Positions 25,173 to 34,558 are shown, counted from the first letter of the stretch. The stretch: DNA of 64,000 nt from Halorientalis marina (GCF_023028345.1 NZ_CP095487.1:3162001-3226000); one strand, 5' to 3'. The notes: a model not told the origin generated them from the sequence alone. A program made the numbers and translations.

Positions 25173-26051
25173 CTACTCCCCGTGGGTATAGCCCCGGTCG
25201 GGCAGCGGGTCGCCGTCGAGACGGACGCCCTCGGTCGGGTCGGTGGCGGTCCCGACCCGCGTGACGCTCACGTCGACCAGCGACCGGACCGCGGGGAGGT
25301 CGGCCTCCGGGACGGTGAAGACCAGCTCGAAGTCCTCGCCGAAGAACGCGCCGAGTTCGAGTCGCTCGCCAGGGTCGTCGGCGACCGCATCGACGGCGTC
25401 GTCGATGGGCAGCGGCGTCTCGACCGCGAAGCCGCAGTCGCTGGCCTCGGCGAGCTGGTGGAGCGAGCGCGCGAGGCCGTCACTGGAGTCCATCATCGCC
25501 GTCGCGTGCGGGCGGAGCGCCAGGCCGGGGACGATTCGGGGTGGGAAGCGAAAGAGGTCGTTCGCGCGCTCGGTCTCGCCGGCCTCGAACAGCCGGAGCG
25601 CGGCGCCGCTGCGTCCGAGCGTCCCGGTGACACAGACGGCCTCGCCGGGGCTGGCACCGGACCGGCGGACGGGGTCGTCGGTCCGGCCGAGGGCGGTCGT
25701 CGCGACGGTGAACTCGTCGTGGCCGTCGAGGTCGCCGCCGACGTACTCGGCCTCGACGTACTCACAGACGTCGCGTGCGCCCTCGACGAACGGGACGAGT
25801 TCGGCTTCCTCGAAGGTCGGCGCGCCGTAGACGGCGACGGCGGCGGTGGCCTCGGCACCCATCGCGGCCACGTCGGAGAGCGACGCCCCGACCGCCCGCC
25901 ACCCGGCGGTGTATCTGGTCGTCCCGGTGGGGAAGTCCGTGCGCTCGTGGAGCATATCGGTGGTGAGGACCTGTTCGCCGACGACCGCGGCGTCGTCGCC
26001 GGCGGCCGGGAGTCGCTCGCCGAGCAAAGCGAGCGCCGCTCGTTCGTCCAT
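25173..26051 (-). CDS. thiL: Thiamine-monophosphate kinase
   Basis: Makes thiamine diphosphate from thiamine phosphate. The 292-residue protein shows the PurM-like family motifs 'AAGDDAAVVGEQVLTTDM' near 16, 'WRAVGASLSDVAAMGA' near 52, 'MMDSSDGLARSLHQLAEAS' near 190 and 'GAFFGEDFELVF' near 235. The start at ATG 26051 ('MDERAALALLGERLPAAGDD') is the normal ThiL N-terminus; longer frames are shadows of the flippase gene on the other strand. Confidence 0.94.
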   Translation of the reverse strand: MDERAALALLGERLPAAGDDAAVVGEQVLTTDMLHERTDFPTGTTRYTAGWRAVGASLSDVAAMGAEATAAVAVYGAPTFEEAELVPFVEGARDVCEYVEAEYVGGDLDGHDEFTVATTALGRTDDPVRRSGASPGEAVCVTGTLGRSGAALRLFEAGETERANDLFRFPPRIVPGLALRPHATAMMDSSDGLARSLHQLAEASDCGFAVETPLPIDDAVDAVADDPGERLELGAFFGEDFELVFTVPEADLPAVRSLVDVSVTRVGTATDPTEGVRLDGDPLPDRGYTHGE

Positions 26052-26175
26052 GCCCCTCCTTCGGGTGCGATACCAAAAATTGACAGGTCGCCGGGAGCGC
26101 GAGCGGAGGCGACGGGGTCCGTGGGGGCGGAACTGGTCCGGTGGGTTCAAGCGCCCCACGGCCGACGGAGCGGGC

Positions 26176-27219
26176 ATGGACGGTGACCGGACGGCGACGA
26201 TCCTCGGGTTCGCGGGCGCGCTCGTCGTCCTCCTCGTGCTGTTCTGGTTCGTCGGCGTCGGCGAGGTGGTCGACGCACTGACGAGTGCCGATCCCCCAAC
26301 CGTCGCCCTGGTCGCCGCGGTGGCGCTGTTCTGGCTCAGCTGCTGGGGGATGGCGTTGCACACCGTTCTCGGGGCGCTCGGCGTGTCGATCTCGGCGCCG
26401 AAGGCCGTCCTCGTGTTCTCGGCGGCCGTCTTCTCGAACAACGTCACGCCGTTCGGGCAGGCCGGTGGCGAACCCCTCTCGGCACTTCTGATCTCGCGGG
26501 CCACCGACAGCGAGTACGAGACGGGGCTGGCGGCCATCGCGAGCGTCGACGCGCTTCATTTCGTCCCCTCGGTCGGCCTCGCAGTGGTCGGGCTGAGCAT
26601 CTTCGCGGTCCGAACGGTGACCTTCGGACGCAACGTCCTCATCGCCGCGGCCGCGGTCGGGGCGCTGGCGCTGGCGATTCCGGTCGCGGTCTACATCGGC
26701 TGGCGCTACCGATACGAACTCGAAGCGGCCGTCGTCCGGGCCCTCACGCCGATCATCAGCGGCATCGCGCGGCTGGTCCCCGGCCGCGAGCCGCCGTCGG
26801 CCGCGGCCATCGAGCGTCGGATCGAGAGCTTTTTCGCCGCCATCGACCGGGTCGCCAACAGCCGGTCGACCATCGTGATCGCCGTCGGGTTCTCCCTGGG
26901 CGGCTGGCTCGCGCTCGTGACCTCGCTGTGGCTCTCGGCGACCGCGCTCGGCGCCTCGATCCCGTTCGCGGCCGCCCTGATCGTCATCCCCGCCGGCTCC
27001 ATCGCCGGAATCACGCCGCTCCCGGGCGGACTCGGCGGCATCGAGGCCGCGTTCGTCGTCCTGCTGATCTCGACGACGGGGATCGCCCCGGCCGTCGCGA
27101 GTGCGGCCGTCGTCATCCACCGCGGCGCGACCTACTGGTTCCCGACCGTCCTCGGGGGCGGGACGGCGGCCGCGCTCGGGGCGCGACACGGCCGGAAGCG
27201 ACGGAGTGGCGACGACTGA
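26176..27219 (+). CDS. Lysylphosphatidylglycerol synthase-type TM / UPF0104 flippase-like protein
   Basis: A 347-residue membrane protein with about eight TM helices. Family signatures are 'FSNNVTPFGQAGGEPLSALL' near 90 and 'GITPLPGGLGGIEAAFVVLL' near 285, both typical of the LPG_synthase_TM (UPF0104) family. Members without the soluble synthase domain, as here, are thought to move lipids or lipid-linked compounds across the membrane. Start ATG 26176; it is divergent from thiL with a 124-base gap. Confidence 0.88.
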   Translation: MDGDRTATILGFAGALVVLLVLFWFVGVGEVVDALTSADPPTVALVAAVALFWLSCWGMALHTVLGALGVSISAPKAVLVFSAAVFSNNVTPFGQAGGEPLSALLISRATDSEYETGLAAIASVDALHFVPSVGLAVVGLSIFAVRTVTFGRNVLIAAAAVGALALAIPVAVYIGWRYRYELEAAVVRALTPIISGIARLVPGREPPSAAAIERRIESFFAAIDRVANSRSTIVIAVGFSLGGWLALVTSLWLSATALGASIPFAAALIVIPAGSIAGITPLPGGLGGIEAAFVVLLISTTGIAPAVASAAVVIHRGATYWFPTVLGGGTAAALGARHGRKRRSGDD

Positions 27220-27293
27220 CCGGGCGTGTGTCGCCGTCCCGCGCCGAGCCGCTAACGATGCGCTTTTATGACGGCGGGCGGAATCGAGTTGCA

Positions 27294-27755
27294 ATGACGA
27301 CGCTCTACGACGTACCCGCTGAGGACCTCATCGAGGCGGTCGCGGAAGAACTCGCCGAGGAGGACGCAGTGGACGAACCGGACTGGGCACAGTTCACGAA
27401 AACCGGCGTGGGCCGGGAACTGCCCCCCGAACAGGAGGACTTCTGGCAGCGCCGTGCCGCGTCGATCCTCCGGAAGGTCGCCATCGACGGGCCGGTCGGC
27501 GTCGGCTCGCTCGAATCGGCCTACGGCGACTCCAAGAAAGGCTCCACGCGCTACCGGACCCGACCGCCCCAGAAGACCGGCGCCTCCGGGAAGATCATCC
27601 GGACGGTCCTCCAGCAGCTCGAAGAGGCGAACCTCATTCACACGGCACAGGGCGAGGGCCGGAAGGTCACCGGCGACGGCCGCGCGCTGCTCGACGACAC
27701 CGCGGAGGCGGTCCTCGAGGACCTCGACCGCCCCGAACTCGAACGGTACGCGTGA
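27294..27755 (+). CDS. rps19e: Ribosomal protein S19e
   Basis: A 153-residue small-subunit protein, 'MTTLYDVPAEDLIEAVAEEL' with the S19e core 'DFWQRRAASILRKVAIDGPV' and 'GASGKIIRTVLQQLEEANLI'. Archaeal and eukaryotic only. A TATA-like 'gcttttatgac' lies about 30 bases upstream. The stop codon is immediately followed by the right end of an IS200/IS605-type remnant (27761), so the 3' untranslated region has been replaced by mobile DNA. Confidence 0.96.
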   Translation: MTTLYDVPAEDLIEAVAEELAEEDAVDEPDWAQFTKTGVGRELPPEQEDFWQRRAASILRKVAIDGPVGVGSLESAYGDSKKGSTRYRTRPPQKTGASGKIIRTVLQQLEEANLIHTAQGEGRKVTGDGRALLDDTAEAVLEDLDRPELERYA

Positions 27756-27760
27756 ACCCA

Positions 27761-27781
27761 CCCCGAGCTCAAGCCTCGGGG
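27761..27781 (-). repeat. Right-end hairpin of an IS200/IS605-type element
   Basis: Arms 'ccccgag' and 'ctcgggg' with a 7-base loop, overlapping the TnpB stop codon (27769-27771). This is the usual position of the right-end structure of TnpB elements, and in active systems it ends the guide-RNA scaffold. The next bases outward are the S19e 3' end. Confidence 0.6.
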
Positions 27782-28499
27782 CTTTCTGCTTCTACGACGC
27801 GCTTTGCAGGAACTGAGAGGGTTCCCGTAGGGAGCGCAGTCTGCACGGGCGTTGACGAATCGCTCTGCGATTCGTTCGCACACCAGAAATCTTTGATTTC
27901 TGGGGACGTTGATTCGGAGCGCCCCGCCCCTATCTGTGAGCGACCGCGAGAAAGGATGTTCTTCGCCGCGTTCGGGTCCCTGTCCTCGGTGTGACCGCAC
28001 GCTGGACAAGAGTGTTCTCGGGTCCAGAGTGGTTTTGACGTTTCCACACCGCACTCCGAACACTCTTTGGTCGTTCCTGCTGGTTCGACTCGAACGACGT
28101 GGGTACCATGCAGGTCGGCTTTGTACTCCAAGAGGTCCAGAAACCGTGACCATGCGGCGTCCTGCTTGTTCTTGGCGTTCTGGCTGGTTTCCAGCATCGG
28201 CTTTACGTCCAAATCCCCGACGGTCACCAAATCGTACTCTCGAACCAGCCACGTCGTAAGTTTGTGCTGATAGTCCAGCACTTTCCGTTTGATTTGCCGC
28301 TTTGCCGTGGCGACCTTCTGCCGTTGTCTCTCCCAGTTGTTCGAGCCGTGCTGTTTGCGGTCGAGTTTCCGCTGTTCGCGCCCGTAGCGGTCGTACTCGT
28401 CGGACAGGTCGAGCATATCCACCGCCGTATCGTCGCTGGGGTCGAGCCCCGTGGCACTCGCCTTGAACCGCCTGTAGAGCGGTTCTTCTCCCGTCTCAC
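27769..28499 (-). pseudogene. TnpB remnant (C-terminal half)
   Basis: Reads as the last about 240 residues of an RNA-guided TnpB nuclease. Visible are 'YDLVTVGDLDVK' (RuvC II region), 'TTKECSECG' and 'CPACGHTEDRDPNAAKNILS' (zinc finger and final RuvC Asp), and a normal C-terminus ending 'KRVVEAESPEA'. The N-terminal half, with RuvC I and the start codon, is missing. The frame begins around 28499 at the stop of the next gene, where an inserted or deleted junction must lie. An internal ATG at 28422 could give a truncated product. No TnpA is nearby. The right-end hairpin is kept. Confidence 0.85.
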
Positions 28500-28903
28500 T
28501 CCACGCTCTCAGCCGCAGTATTTTCCGCCCGACTCAGTGGCGGTGCTCGCTCCATTTCGGCCATCGACGCCGTCTGGTAGCCGAGGAGACCGGTCCCGAT
28601 TACGAGCAGACCGAGGCCGAGCCGGAGGTCGTTCGGGATTGGGAGAAACGGGCTGACGCCCAGCAGGCCGGCACCGTTGACGAGACCGATCCCGAGGCCC
28701 GTCCAGCGCTTGTCGCGCCAGGCCGTGCCCGTGGCGCGGTCGGGGTACCGCTGGTAGATACGGACGAGGACGCCGGCGCTGGCGCCCCAGAGGAGGCCGG
28801 TGAACAGCGCGAGCGACGGGAAGCCGAGCAGCCAGTACGAGCCGCCGCCGACGAGTGCGGTGACGGCGACCGTCGCGAGCCAGGGGAGGGCTCTGTGGAC
28901 CAT
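28496..28903 (-). CDS. Hypothetical four-TM membrane protein
   Basis: A 135-residue protein: '[20 protein letters not shown]', four hydrophobic helices (about 7-25, 28-46, 70-90 and 93-112) and a short polar tail. The basic loop '[20 protein letters not shown]' lies in the middle. Its stop codon falls at the junction with the TnpB remnant, so the last few residues could have been altered by the insertion. No family recognised. Confidence 0.65.
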   Translation of the reverse strand: MVHRALPWLATVAVTALVGGGSYWLLGFPSLALFTGLLWGASAGVLVRIYQRYPDRATGTAWRDKRWTGLGIGLVNGAGLLGVSPFLPIPNDLRLGLGLLVIGTGLLGYQTASMAEMERAPPLSRAENTAAESVE

Positions 28904-29023
28904 ATCCGGCCGTGCAACCGCCGGAAACAAATACTTCGGTGGTGGCGGGGCGGTGGCGGAGGCGGTGCGGTGGCGGCAAGCGGTTGTACCGGACGCGACC
29001 GCAGGGAGCGTCCGGCCTTTTTC

Positions 29024-29084
29024 ACCCACGTTTTTGCGAGGAGCGGTCGCGGCTCCGCCGCGACCCGACGAGCAAAAAGGTGGG
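29024..29084 (-). repeat. Dispersed palindromic element, copy 1 (inverted)
   Basis: Read on the minus strand it begins 'cccacctttttgctcg', has an inner palindrome 'gtcgcggcggagccgcgac' and ends 'cgcaaaaacgtggg'. The ends match the copies at 38194 and 63333. It lies between divergent genes (28903 and 29134) rather than after a stop codon, so it is not simply a terminator. Confidence 0.7.
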
Positions 29085-29133
29085 GTTCGGAGCGTTAGGG
29101 TTTTTGGGCGCACCCACCAAAGTGGGGATAGCT

Positions 29134-29487
29134 ATGAGTGGCGAGCCTGACGACGAGGAACTCGAACGACTGCGCCAGGAAAAGATGGAGAAGCTGCGGG
29201 AACAGCAGCAGCAGGGCGGCGGCGGTGGCGAGGAGATGGAGGCCCAGCGCCAGCAGGCCGAGGCCCAGAAGAAGGCCCTGCTCCGCCAGCACCTGACCGA
29301 CGGGGCGCGCAAGCGCCTGAACACGGTGAAGATGTCGAAGCCGGAGTTCGGCGAGAAGGTGGAACAGCAGGTCGTGGCGCTGGCACAGAGCGGCCGGATC
29401 CAGGGACAGATCGACGAGGAGAAGATGAAAGAGTTGTTGTCGGAGCTCAAGCCGGACTCGAAGAGCTTCGACATCGAGCGGCGCTAG
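29134..29487 (+). CDS. PDCD5/TFAR19-family DNA-binding protein
   Basis: A 117-residue protein with a charged helical N-terminus ('[20 protein letters not shown]'), a Gly-rich hinge, then the PDCD5 core '[20 protein letters not shown]' and '[20 protein letters not shown]'. Archaeal members are small basic-helical DNA-binding proteins of uncertain role. Its stop codon is directly followed by the ATG of the next gene at 29488, so they form an operon. Confidence 0.92.
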   Translation: MSGEPDDEELERLRQEKMEKLREQQQQGGGGGEEMEAQRQQAEAQKKALLRQHLTDGARKRLNTVKMSKPEFGEKVEQQVVALAQSGRIQGQIDEEKMKELLSELKPDSKSFDIERR

Positions 29488-30087
29488 ATGGACGTCGGGC
29501 TGTCGTTCAGCGGCGGGAAAGACTCCGCGCTCGCCGCCCTGGTGCTCGACTCGTTTTACGACGTGACGCTCGTCTGTGGGACGTTCGGGATCACCGACGA
29601 CGCCGACCACGCGGCCGAGGCGGCGGCGGCGCTCGGCTACCCCTTCGAGCGGCTGGAGCTGGACGAGGCGGTGGCCCACGAAGCCGTCGAACGGATGGTT
29701 GCGGACGGCTACCCCCGGAACGGCATCCAGCGGGTCCACGACCACGCGCTGGAACGGCTCGCCGGGCAGGGGTTCGACGCCATCGCGGACGGGACCCGGC
29801 GCGACGACCGCGTGCCGACGGTCTCGCGGGCGAAGGCCCAGAGCCTGGAGGACCGCTACGGCGTGGACTACCTCGCGCCGCTGTCGGGGTTCGGGCGCGG
29901 AGCCGTCGATGCCCTCGTCGCCGAGCAGTTGGAGGTGGAGGTCGGCCCGAGCGAACAGCTACCGAAAGGCGACTACGAGGCGGAACTCCGGGCGCTGATC
30001 CGCGAGGAGTACGGCGACGAACGGGTGCACGAGGTGTTTCCCGACCACGACCAGACGCGGGTGGTCGGGCTGCGGGACGGGGAGTGA
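29488..30087 (+). CDS. PP-loop ATP pyrophosphatase family protein
   Basis: A 199-residue protein with the PP-loop 'LSFSGGKDSALAALVLDSF' at 5-23 and a downstream 'DAIADGTRRDDRVPTVSRAK' segment of N-type ATP pyrophosphatases, which adenylate a substrate before sulfur or nitrogen transfer. It is short compared with diphthine ligase, ThiI or TtuA and lacks their extra domains and cysteine pairs. I assign it to the haloarchaeal DUF7411-like group without a defined substrate. No gap separates it from the PDCD5 gene. Confidence 0.82.
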   Translation: MDVGLSFSGGKDSALAALVLDSFYDVTLVCGTFGITDDADHAAEAAAALGYPFERLELDEAVAHEAVERMVADGYPRNGIQRVHDHALERLAGQGFDAIADGTRRDDRVPTVSRAKAQSLEDRYGVDYLAPLSGFGRGAVDALVAEQLEVEVGPSEQLPKGDYEAELRALIREEYGDERVHEVFPDHDQTRVVGLRDGE

Positions 30088-30198
30088 GCGGGCGGGGTCG
30101 TCGCGGTACCGGATCGGGGCCGGGCACGGGCGGCGTGGCCGGCGGGCCGGGCGCCCGGGAAGGACAGTTTCAAGCGCGCGCTGTGTGAACCCCGGGGC

Positions 30199-31503
30199 AT
30201 GTACGACCGGCTGAAGGGCTTTCGCGACTTCTACCCCGACGAGATGGGGCCGCGCCGGGCCATCATCGACGAACTGGAGGCGACGGCGCGGCAGTACGGC
30301 TTCCGGGAGGTCGGGACGCCCGCGATGGAGCGGACGGAGATGTACGTCGACAAGAGCGGCGAGGGAATCGTCGAGGAACTCTACTCCTTCGAGGACCAGG
30401 GCGGCCGCGACGTGGCGCTGACCCCGGAGCTGACGCCGACTGTCGCGCGGATGGTCGTCGCCAAACAGCAGGCGCTCTCGAAGCCGATCAAGTGGTTCTC
30501 GACGCGCCCGTTCTGGCGCTACGAGGAACCCCAGCAGGGCCGGTTCCGGGAGTTCTACCAGACGAACGTGGACATCTTCGGCTCGGCGGAACCCGAAGCC
30601 GACGCCGAGGTGCTCGCTTTCGCCGCCGACGCGCTCACGGGGCTCGGACTGACCGGCGACGACTTCGAGTTCCGGGTCTCCCACCGGGACATCCTCGGCG
30701 GCCTGCTGGAAGCGTTCGACGCGGACGTGGACACCGTCGAAGCGATCCGCGCGGTCGACAAATCGGAGAAGATCGAGCGGACGGAGTACCACGACCTGCT
30801 CTACGACGCGGGGCTGAGCTACGACCAGGCCGCGGAGTTCGACGACCTGCTCGCGGTCGACGAGGGCGACCTCGACGAACTGATCGAGTTCGCCGGGACC
30901 GAGCGCGTCGAGGACGCAGTCACGAACCTGCAGGCGGTGCTGGACGCCGCGGCGGACTTCGGCGCGCGGGAGTACTGCACCCTCTCGCTGGAGACGGCCC
31001 GCGGGCTGGACTACTACACCGGCGTCGTCTTCGAGTGTTTCGACGCGACCGGCGAGGTCGGCCGCTCGGTGTTCGGCGGGGGCCGTTACGACGACCTCAT
31101 CGAGAGCTTCGGCGGCCAGCCGACGCCGGCCGTGGGGGTCGCGCCCGGCCTCGCGCCGCTGTCGCTGCTCTGTCAGCGCGCCGGCGTCTGGCCCGACGAG
31201 GCGTTCACGACGGACTACTACGTCCTGCAGGTCGGCGACACCCGGGACGTGGCCGCCCGCATCACGCGAGCCCTCCGCGAGCGGGGCCACGTCGTCGAGA
31301 CGGACGTGTCCGGGCGGAGTTTCGGCGCGCAACTGGACTACGCCGACGGGGTCGGCGCCGAGACGGTCGTCATCGTCGGCGAGCAGGACCTCAAAGACGA
31401 CAACGTGACGCTGAAGGACATGGAAAGCGGCGACCAGACGCAGGTCCCGGTCGCGGACTTCCCGGGCGACCGCGACCGCCCGACGTACGACGACTTCGTC
31501 TGA
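30199..31503 (+). CDS. hisS: Histidyl-tRNA synthetase
   Basis: Class II synthetase of 434 residues. It starts 'MYDRLKGFRDFYPDEMGPRR'; motif 2 is 'FSTRPFWRYEEPQQGRFREF', followed by the HisA motif 'ARGLDYYTGVVFE' and motif 3 'FGGGRYDDL...GGQPTPAVG'. The C-terminal anticodon-binding domain ends 'VPVADFPGDRDRPTYDDFV'. The next gene starts on its stop codon (ATG at 31503), giving a hisS - membrane protein - truA operon. Confidence 0.96.
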   Translation: MYDRLKGFRDFYPDEMGPRRAIIDELEATARQYGFREVGTPAMERTEMYVDKSGEGIVEELYSFEDQGGRDVALTPELTPTVARMVVAKQQALSKPIKWFSTRPFWRYEEPQQGRFREFYQTNVDIFGSAEPEADAEVLAFAADALTGLGLTGDDFEFRVSHRDILGGLLEAFDADVDTVEAIRAVDKSEKIERTEYHDLLYDAGLSYDQAAEFDDLLAVDEGDLDELIEFAGTERVEDAVTNLQAVLDAAADFGAREYCTLSLETARGLDYYTGVVFECFDATGEVGRSVFGGGRYDDLIESFGGQPTPAVGVAPGLAPLSLLCQRAGVWPDEAFTTDYYVLQVGDTRDVAARITRALRERGHVVETDVSGRSFGAQLDYADGVGAETVVIVGEQDLKDDNVTLKDMESGDQTQVPVADFPGDRDRPTYDDFV

Positions 31504-31913
31504 TGGCGCCCCGTCGGCTCCGCTCCGCGCCCGTCATTCTCGGTGTTCTCCTCCTGCTCGTCGTCGCAGTCTCGGAGTTCTTCGATGCGGGGCCGACTGA
31601 GCTGATCGCCGTCGTTGGGTTCGTCCTACTGGTAGGGGTGGTGCTGGGTCGGTACGCCCTCCGCCGCCGGCGCCGGAGCGGCCCGGCCTGGAGCGAGGAC
31701 GCACGGGCCTCTCGTGCGGAAGCGACCGAGGCCGCGGCGGACGTAGCCGAACTGCGCGAGCGACGCGAGCGCGGCGACCTCACGGAGGCGGAGTTCGCGG
31801 CCCGCGTCGAGGAACGGCTGGACGCCGACGCCGTCGCCGAGGCCCGCGAGGCCGTCGAGGACGGGGTCGACCCCGCCGAGTTCGACGACGAGGGCGACCG
31901 GGAGGAGCCCTGA
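31503..31913 (+). CDS. Membrane protein with SHOCT-like C-terminus
   Basis: A 136-residue protein. Two TM helices (about 10-25 and 33-50) are followed by a basic stop ('RYALRRRRRSG'). The charged C-terminal part includes 'LRERRERGDLTEAEFAARVE', which looks like the short SHOCT oligomerisation motif. It overlaps hisS by one base at its start and truA by one base at its end, so translation of the three is coupled. Confidence 0.75.
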   Translation: MAPRRLRSAPVILGVLLLLVVAVSEFFDAGPTELIAVVGFVLLVGVVLGRYALRRRRRSGPAWSEDARASRAEATEAAADVAELRERRERGDLTEAEFAARVEERLDADAVAEAREAVEDGVDPAEFDDEGDREEP

Positions 31914-32746
31914 TGCGGGCGTTCCGCGTGGCCTACGACGGCACGAGCTACCACGGATTCCAGCGCCAGCCGGACGTGCCGACCGTCGAGGACGCGCTCC
32001 TCGGCGCGCTCCGTGACCTCGGCGTCCTGACCGACGGCGGGACGCCCACGGGCTACGCCGCGGCGGGTCGGACGGACGCGGGCGTCTCCGCGCTCGCACA
32101 GACCGTCGCGTTCGAGACACCGGACTGGCTGACGCCGGCAGCATTCAACGGCGAGCTCCCGGCGGACGTCCGTGCCTGGGCCAGTACTGACACGCCAGCG
32201 GGCTTCCACGCCACCCACGACGCCGCGAGCCGGACCTACCGCTATCACCTCCACGCACCGGAAACGGGGGTGGTCGGCGGGGAGCCGGACGGCCCCGGCG
32301 TCGACGGCGAGCGCGTGCGCGCGGCGCTGGACCGCCTTCGGGGAGAACACGACTTCCACAACCTGACGCCCGACCAGACGGGAACGGTCCGGGACCTCTC
32401 GGCGTCGGTCGCGCGGGACGGCGACTTCCTCGTCTGTGAGTTCACGGCGGACGGGTTCGCGCGCCAGATGGTTCGTCGGCTGGTAACGCTCGTGGCCGAG
32501 GTCGGGCGTGGCGAGCGCGAGCCCGGGGCCGTCGAGCGGGTGCTCGCGCCCGAACAGCTCCCCGGCCCCGAGGGAGTCGGGCCAGCGCCACCCGAGCCGC
32601 TCCTGCTCGTCGACGTGACCTATCCAGCCCTGTCGTTCACGGTCGACGCGGACGCCGCGGCGAGTGCGCGGGCCGTGTTCGAAAAGCGGCGCGTGGAACA
32701 CCGGACGCGGGCGCGGGTCACGGGCGACGTCGCCGACGGCTTCTGA
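31913..32746 (+). CDS. truA: tRNA pseudouridine(38-40) synthase
   Basis: A 277-residue protein starting 'MRAFRVAYDGTSYHGFQRQP'. The catalytic Asp55 is in 'AAGRTDAGVSALAQTVAF'. Later features are 'SRTYRYHLHAP', 'HDFHNLT' and 'CEFTADGFARQMVRRLVTLV'. It modifies uridines 38-40 in the anticodon arm. Last gene of the hisS operon. Confidence 0.95.
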   Translation: MRAFRVAYDGTSYHGFQRQPDVPTVEDALLGALRDLGVLTDGGTPTGYAAAGRTDAGVSALAQTVAFETPDWLTPAAFNGELPADVRAWASTDTPAGFHATHDAASRTYRYHLHAPETGVVGGEPDGPGVDGERVRAALDRLRGEHDFHNLTPDQTGTVRDLSASVARDGDFLVCEFTADGFARQMVRRLVTLVAEVGRGEREPGAVERVLAPEQLPGPEGVGPAPPEPLLLVDVTYPALSFTVDADAAASARAVFEKRRVEHRTRARVTGDVADGF

Positions 32747-32793
32747 CAGGGGGTCTACAGAAGGGTTACCCTGGTCTCCGTTGCAGGGGACGT

Positions 32794-33117
32794 ATGAAGG
32801 ACGTCTCCGCGTCCGACGGTCAGTGGGGAATCGTGAGCAGTGTGGCGATGATCGTCGGTGGCGGGGTGGTCGGGCTCGGGATGCTGCTGGTCCCGACGTC
32901 GGCGCTCGGCGGGCTCTGGATCGCGGGTATCGGCCTCGCGCTCGTGGTGGCCGGTGCGGTCGCCAGCGACCGGGTGGGCGGACGGGCGGGGCTGTCGGCA
33001 GGCACCCGGAGCCGACTCTCGCTGGCGTTCGCGCTGGTCGCGGCGGTCCTGCTCGTCGCGTTCGTCGTGATAAACTTCGCGAGCATCGAGTCGGGCGAGG
33101 TCGTCGGGAGCGCTTGA
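32794..33117 (+). CDS. Hypothetical three-TM membrane protein
   Basis: A 107-residue protein with hydrophobic segments at about 12-32, 38-56 and 74-94, and a basic loop 'SDRVGGRAGLSAGTRSRLS' between the second and third. No recognised motif. It follows truA by 47 bases and is convergent with the M28 peptidase. Confidence 0.7.
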   Translation: MKDVSASDGQWGIVSSVAMIVGGGVVGLGMLLVPTSALGGLWIAGIGLALVVAGAVASDRVGGRAGLSAGTRSRLSLAFALVAAVLLVAFVVINFASIESGEVVGSA

Positions 33118-33137
33118 GGGAACCGCGGGCGCGCCGG

Positions 33138-34475
33138 TCACCACGCCTCGGGCCAGATGCCCGCAGCCGCCATCCCCGGTTTCGCGCCGCTGTCGACCAG
33201 CGCGTCGCGGATGTCGTCGGGATCGACGCGAGGGATGTCCGCGCCGGTCGCCAGGTCGCGAACGACGAGCGCGACGAGCATCGCGTGGGTCCTGATCGTC
33301 CGCGGGTCGGCCTTGTCGCGGGTGTCCGCGCGGGTGTGTGTCCAGCCCCGTTCCCAGTGGCCCGTCGCGTCGGGGCGTTCGCTGTGGAACTGGGCGGCGG
33401 GCACCCCTCGTCGGAGGAAGTGCCAGTGGTCGCTCCAGGGGTGGGGCTGGTCGTCGACGGCGAGCGGGTGGTCGACCGACTCACAGGCCCCCCGGGCGAC
33501 CTCGGCGAGCGCGTCCGAGCCGTGCGTCAGTGCCTGCAGGCGACGGTGCCGGCCGGCACCGTCGACGTTGACGACCGCCCGGACCCGGTCGTGGTCGGCC
33601 GCGGCGGCCAGTGCCTCGCTCCCGACGAGACCGAGTTCCTCGCCGCCGGTGGCCGCGACCCGGACGCGCGTGTCGAGGGTGGATTCGAGCGTCGAGAGCG
33701 TGCGCACGACCCCGAGCAGGACCGCGACGCCACAGCCGTTGTCCAGTGCCCCCTCCGCGATGTCGTGAGCGTCGAGGTGGGCGAGCAGGAGGACCTCCTC
33801 GTCCGTGTCCGGACCGAGGTGGCCGACGACGTTCCGGGTCCGCCCCTCGTCGGTGCCGGCGTCGACGTCAAGCGAGACCGTCGCCTCGCCGGCGTACTCC
33901 CGGAGCCACGCGCCGGTCTCCTTGCTGACGCCGACGCCGGGGATCGGCGCCTCGCTGTCGAACGCCAGCGCGCCGGTCGGGGGGAGCTGGCCGGGGACGT
34001 GGTTGACGAAGACGAACCCCGCGGCCCCCGCCGCGGCGGCGTGGCCGACCTTCTCGATGCGATGGTAGAAGCGGTCGAAGTCGGGCGGTGTCCCGGTCCG
34101 CGCGAGGACGACGGCACCGTCGGCGGCCACGTCGTCGAGTTCCGCGGGCGTTCCGTGGCCGGCGTCGACGAGGTCCGCCCGGAGGTCGCAGCCCGGCGAG
34201 TACGGGAGCGCGGCGGCCCCGAAATCCCGGTCGACGTCTCGGTTCGGCATCGACACGGCGAGGTCGGTGTGGCCGCGGGTCCACCGCCGGACGGGGACGG
34301 TCCGTTCTGTCACCTCGCGCAGCCCTGCCGTCTCGAATGCCTCGGCGACGATCTCGGCGGCGCGGCGCTCGCCGGGGTGGCCGGCCAGCCGGGAGTCGAG
34401 TTCGGTCAGCCGCGTCAGCAGTCGCCAGGGGGCGTCGTCGCGCCAGGCACGCCCCAGCGCCCGGTCGAGGTCCAT
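33138..34475 (-). CDS. M28 family zinc peptidase
   Basis: A 445-residue aminopeptidase-like protein. An inserted PA domain (about 90-200, 'AAAGAAGFVFVNHVPGQLPP') is followed by the metal site: 'LLLAHLDAHDIAEGALDNGC' (His and bridging Asp), 'ATGGEELGLVGSEAL' (catalytic Glu), 'NVDGAGRH' and a C-terminal 'HPWSDHWHFLRRGVP' (last His). No signal peptide is present at 'MDLDRALGRAWRDDAPWRLL', so it is probably cytosolic. Confidence 0.9.
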   Translation of the reverse strand: MDLDRALGRAWRDDAPWRLLTRLTELDSRLAGHPGERRAAEIVAEAFETAGLREVTERTVPVRRWTRGHTDLAVSMPNRDVDRDFGAAALPYSPGCDLRADLVDAGHGTPAELDDVAADGAVVLARTGTPPDFDRFYHRIEKVGHAAAAGAAGFVFVNHVPGQLPPTGALAFDSEAPIPGVGVSKETGAWLREYAGEATVSLDVDAGTDEGRTRNVVGHLGPDTDEEVLLLAHLDAHDIAEGALDNGCGVAVLLGVVRTLSTLESTLDTRVRVAATGGEELGLVGSEALAAAADHDRVRAVVNVDGAGRHRRLQALTHGSDALAEVARGACESVDHPLAVDDQPHPWSDHWHFLRRGVPAAQFHSERPDATGHWERGWTHTRADTRDKADPRTIRTHAMLVALVVRDLATGADIPRVDPDDIRDALVDSGAKPGMAAAGIWPEAW

Positions 34476-34558
34476 ACCGGCTGTACGGTCGTCGTGATCA
34501 AGGTGCTTCTGCTCGGCGGGCTCGTCGGCCGACGGACTCGTCGCGGCGGCAGTCGAGA

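Noticed and set aside
29488..30087. Diphthine-ammonia ligase or QueC
   Set aside because: The PP-loop is present, but the length and absence of the family-specific C-terminal domain or cysteine motif do not fit.
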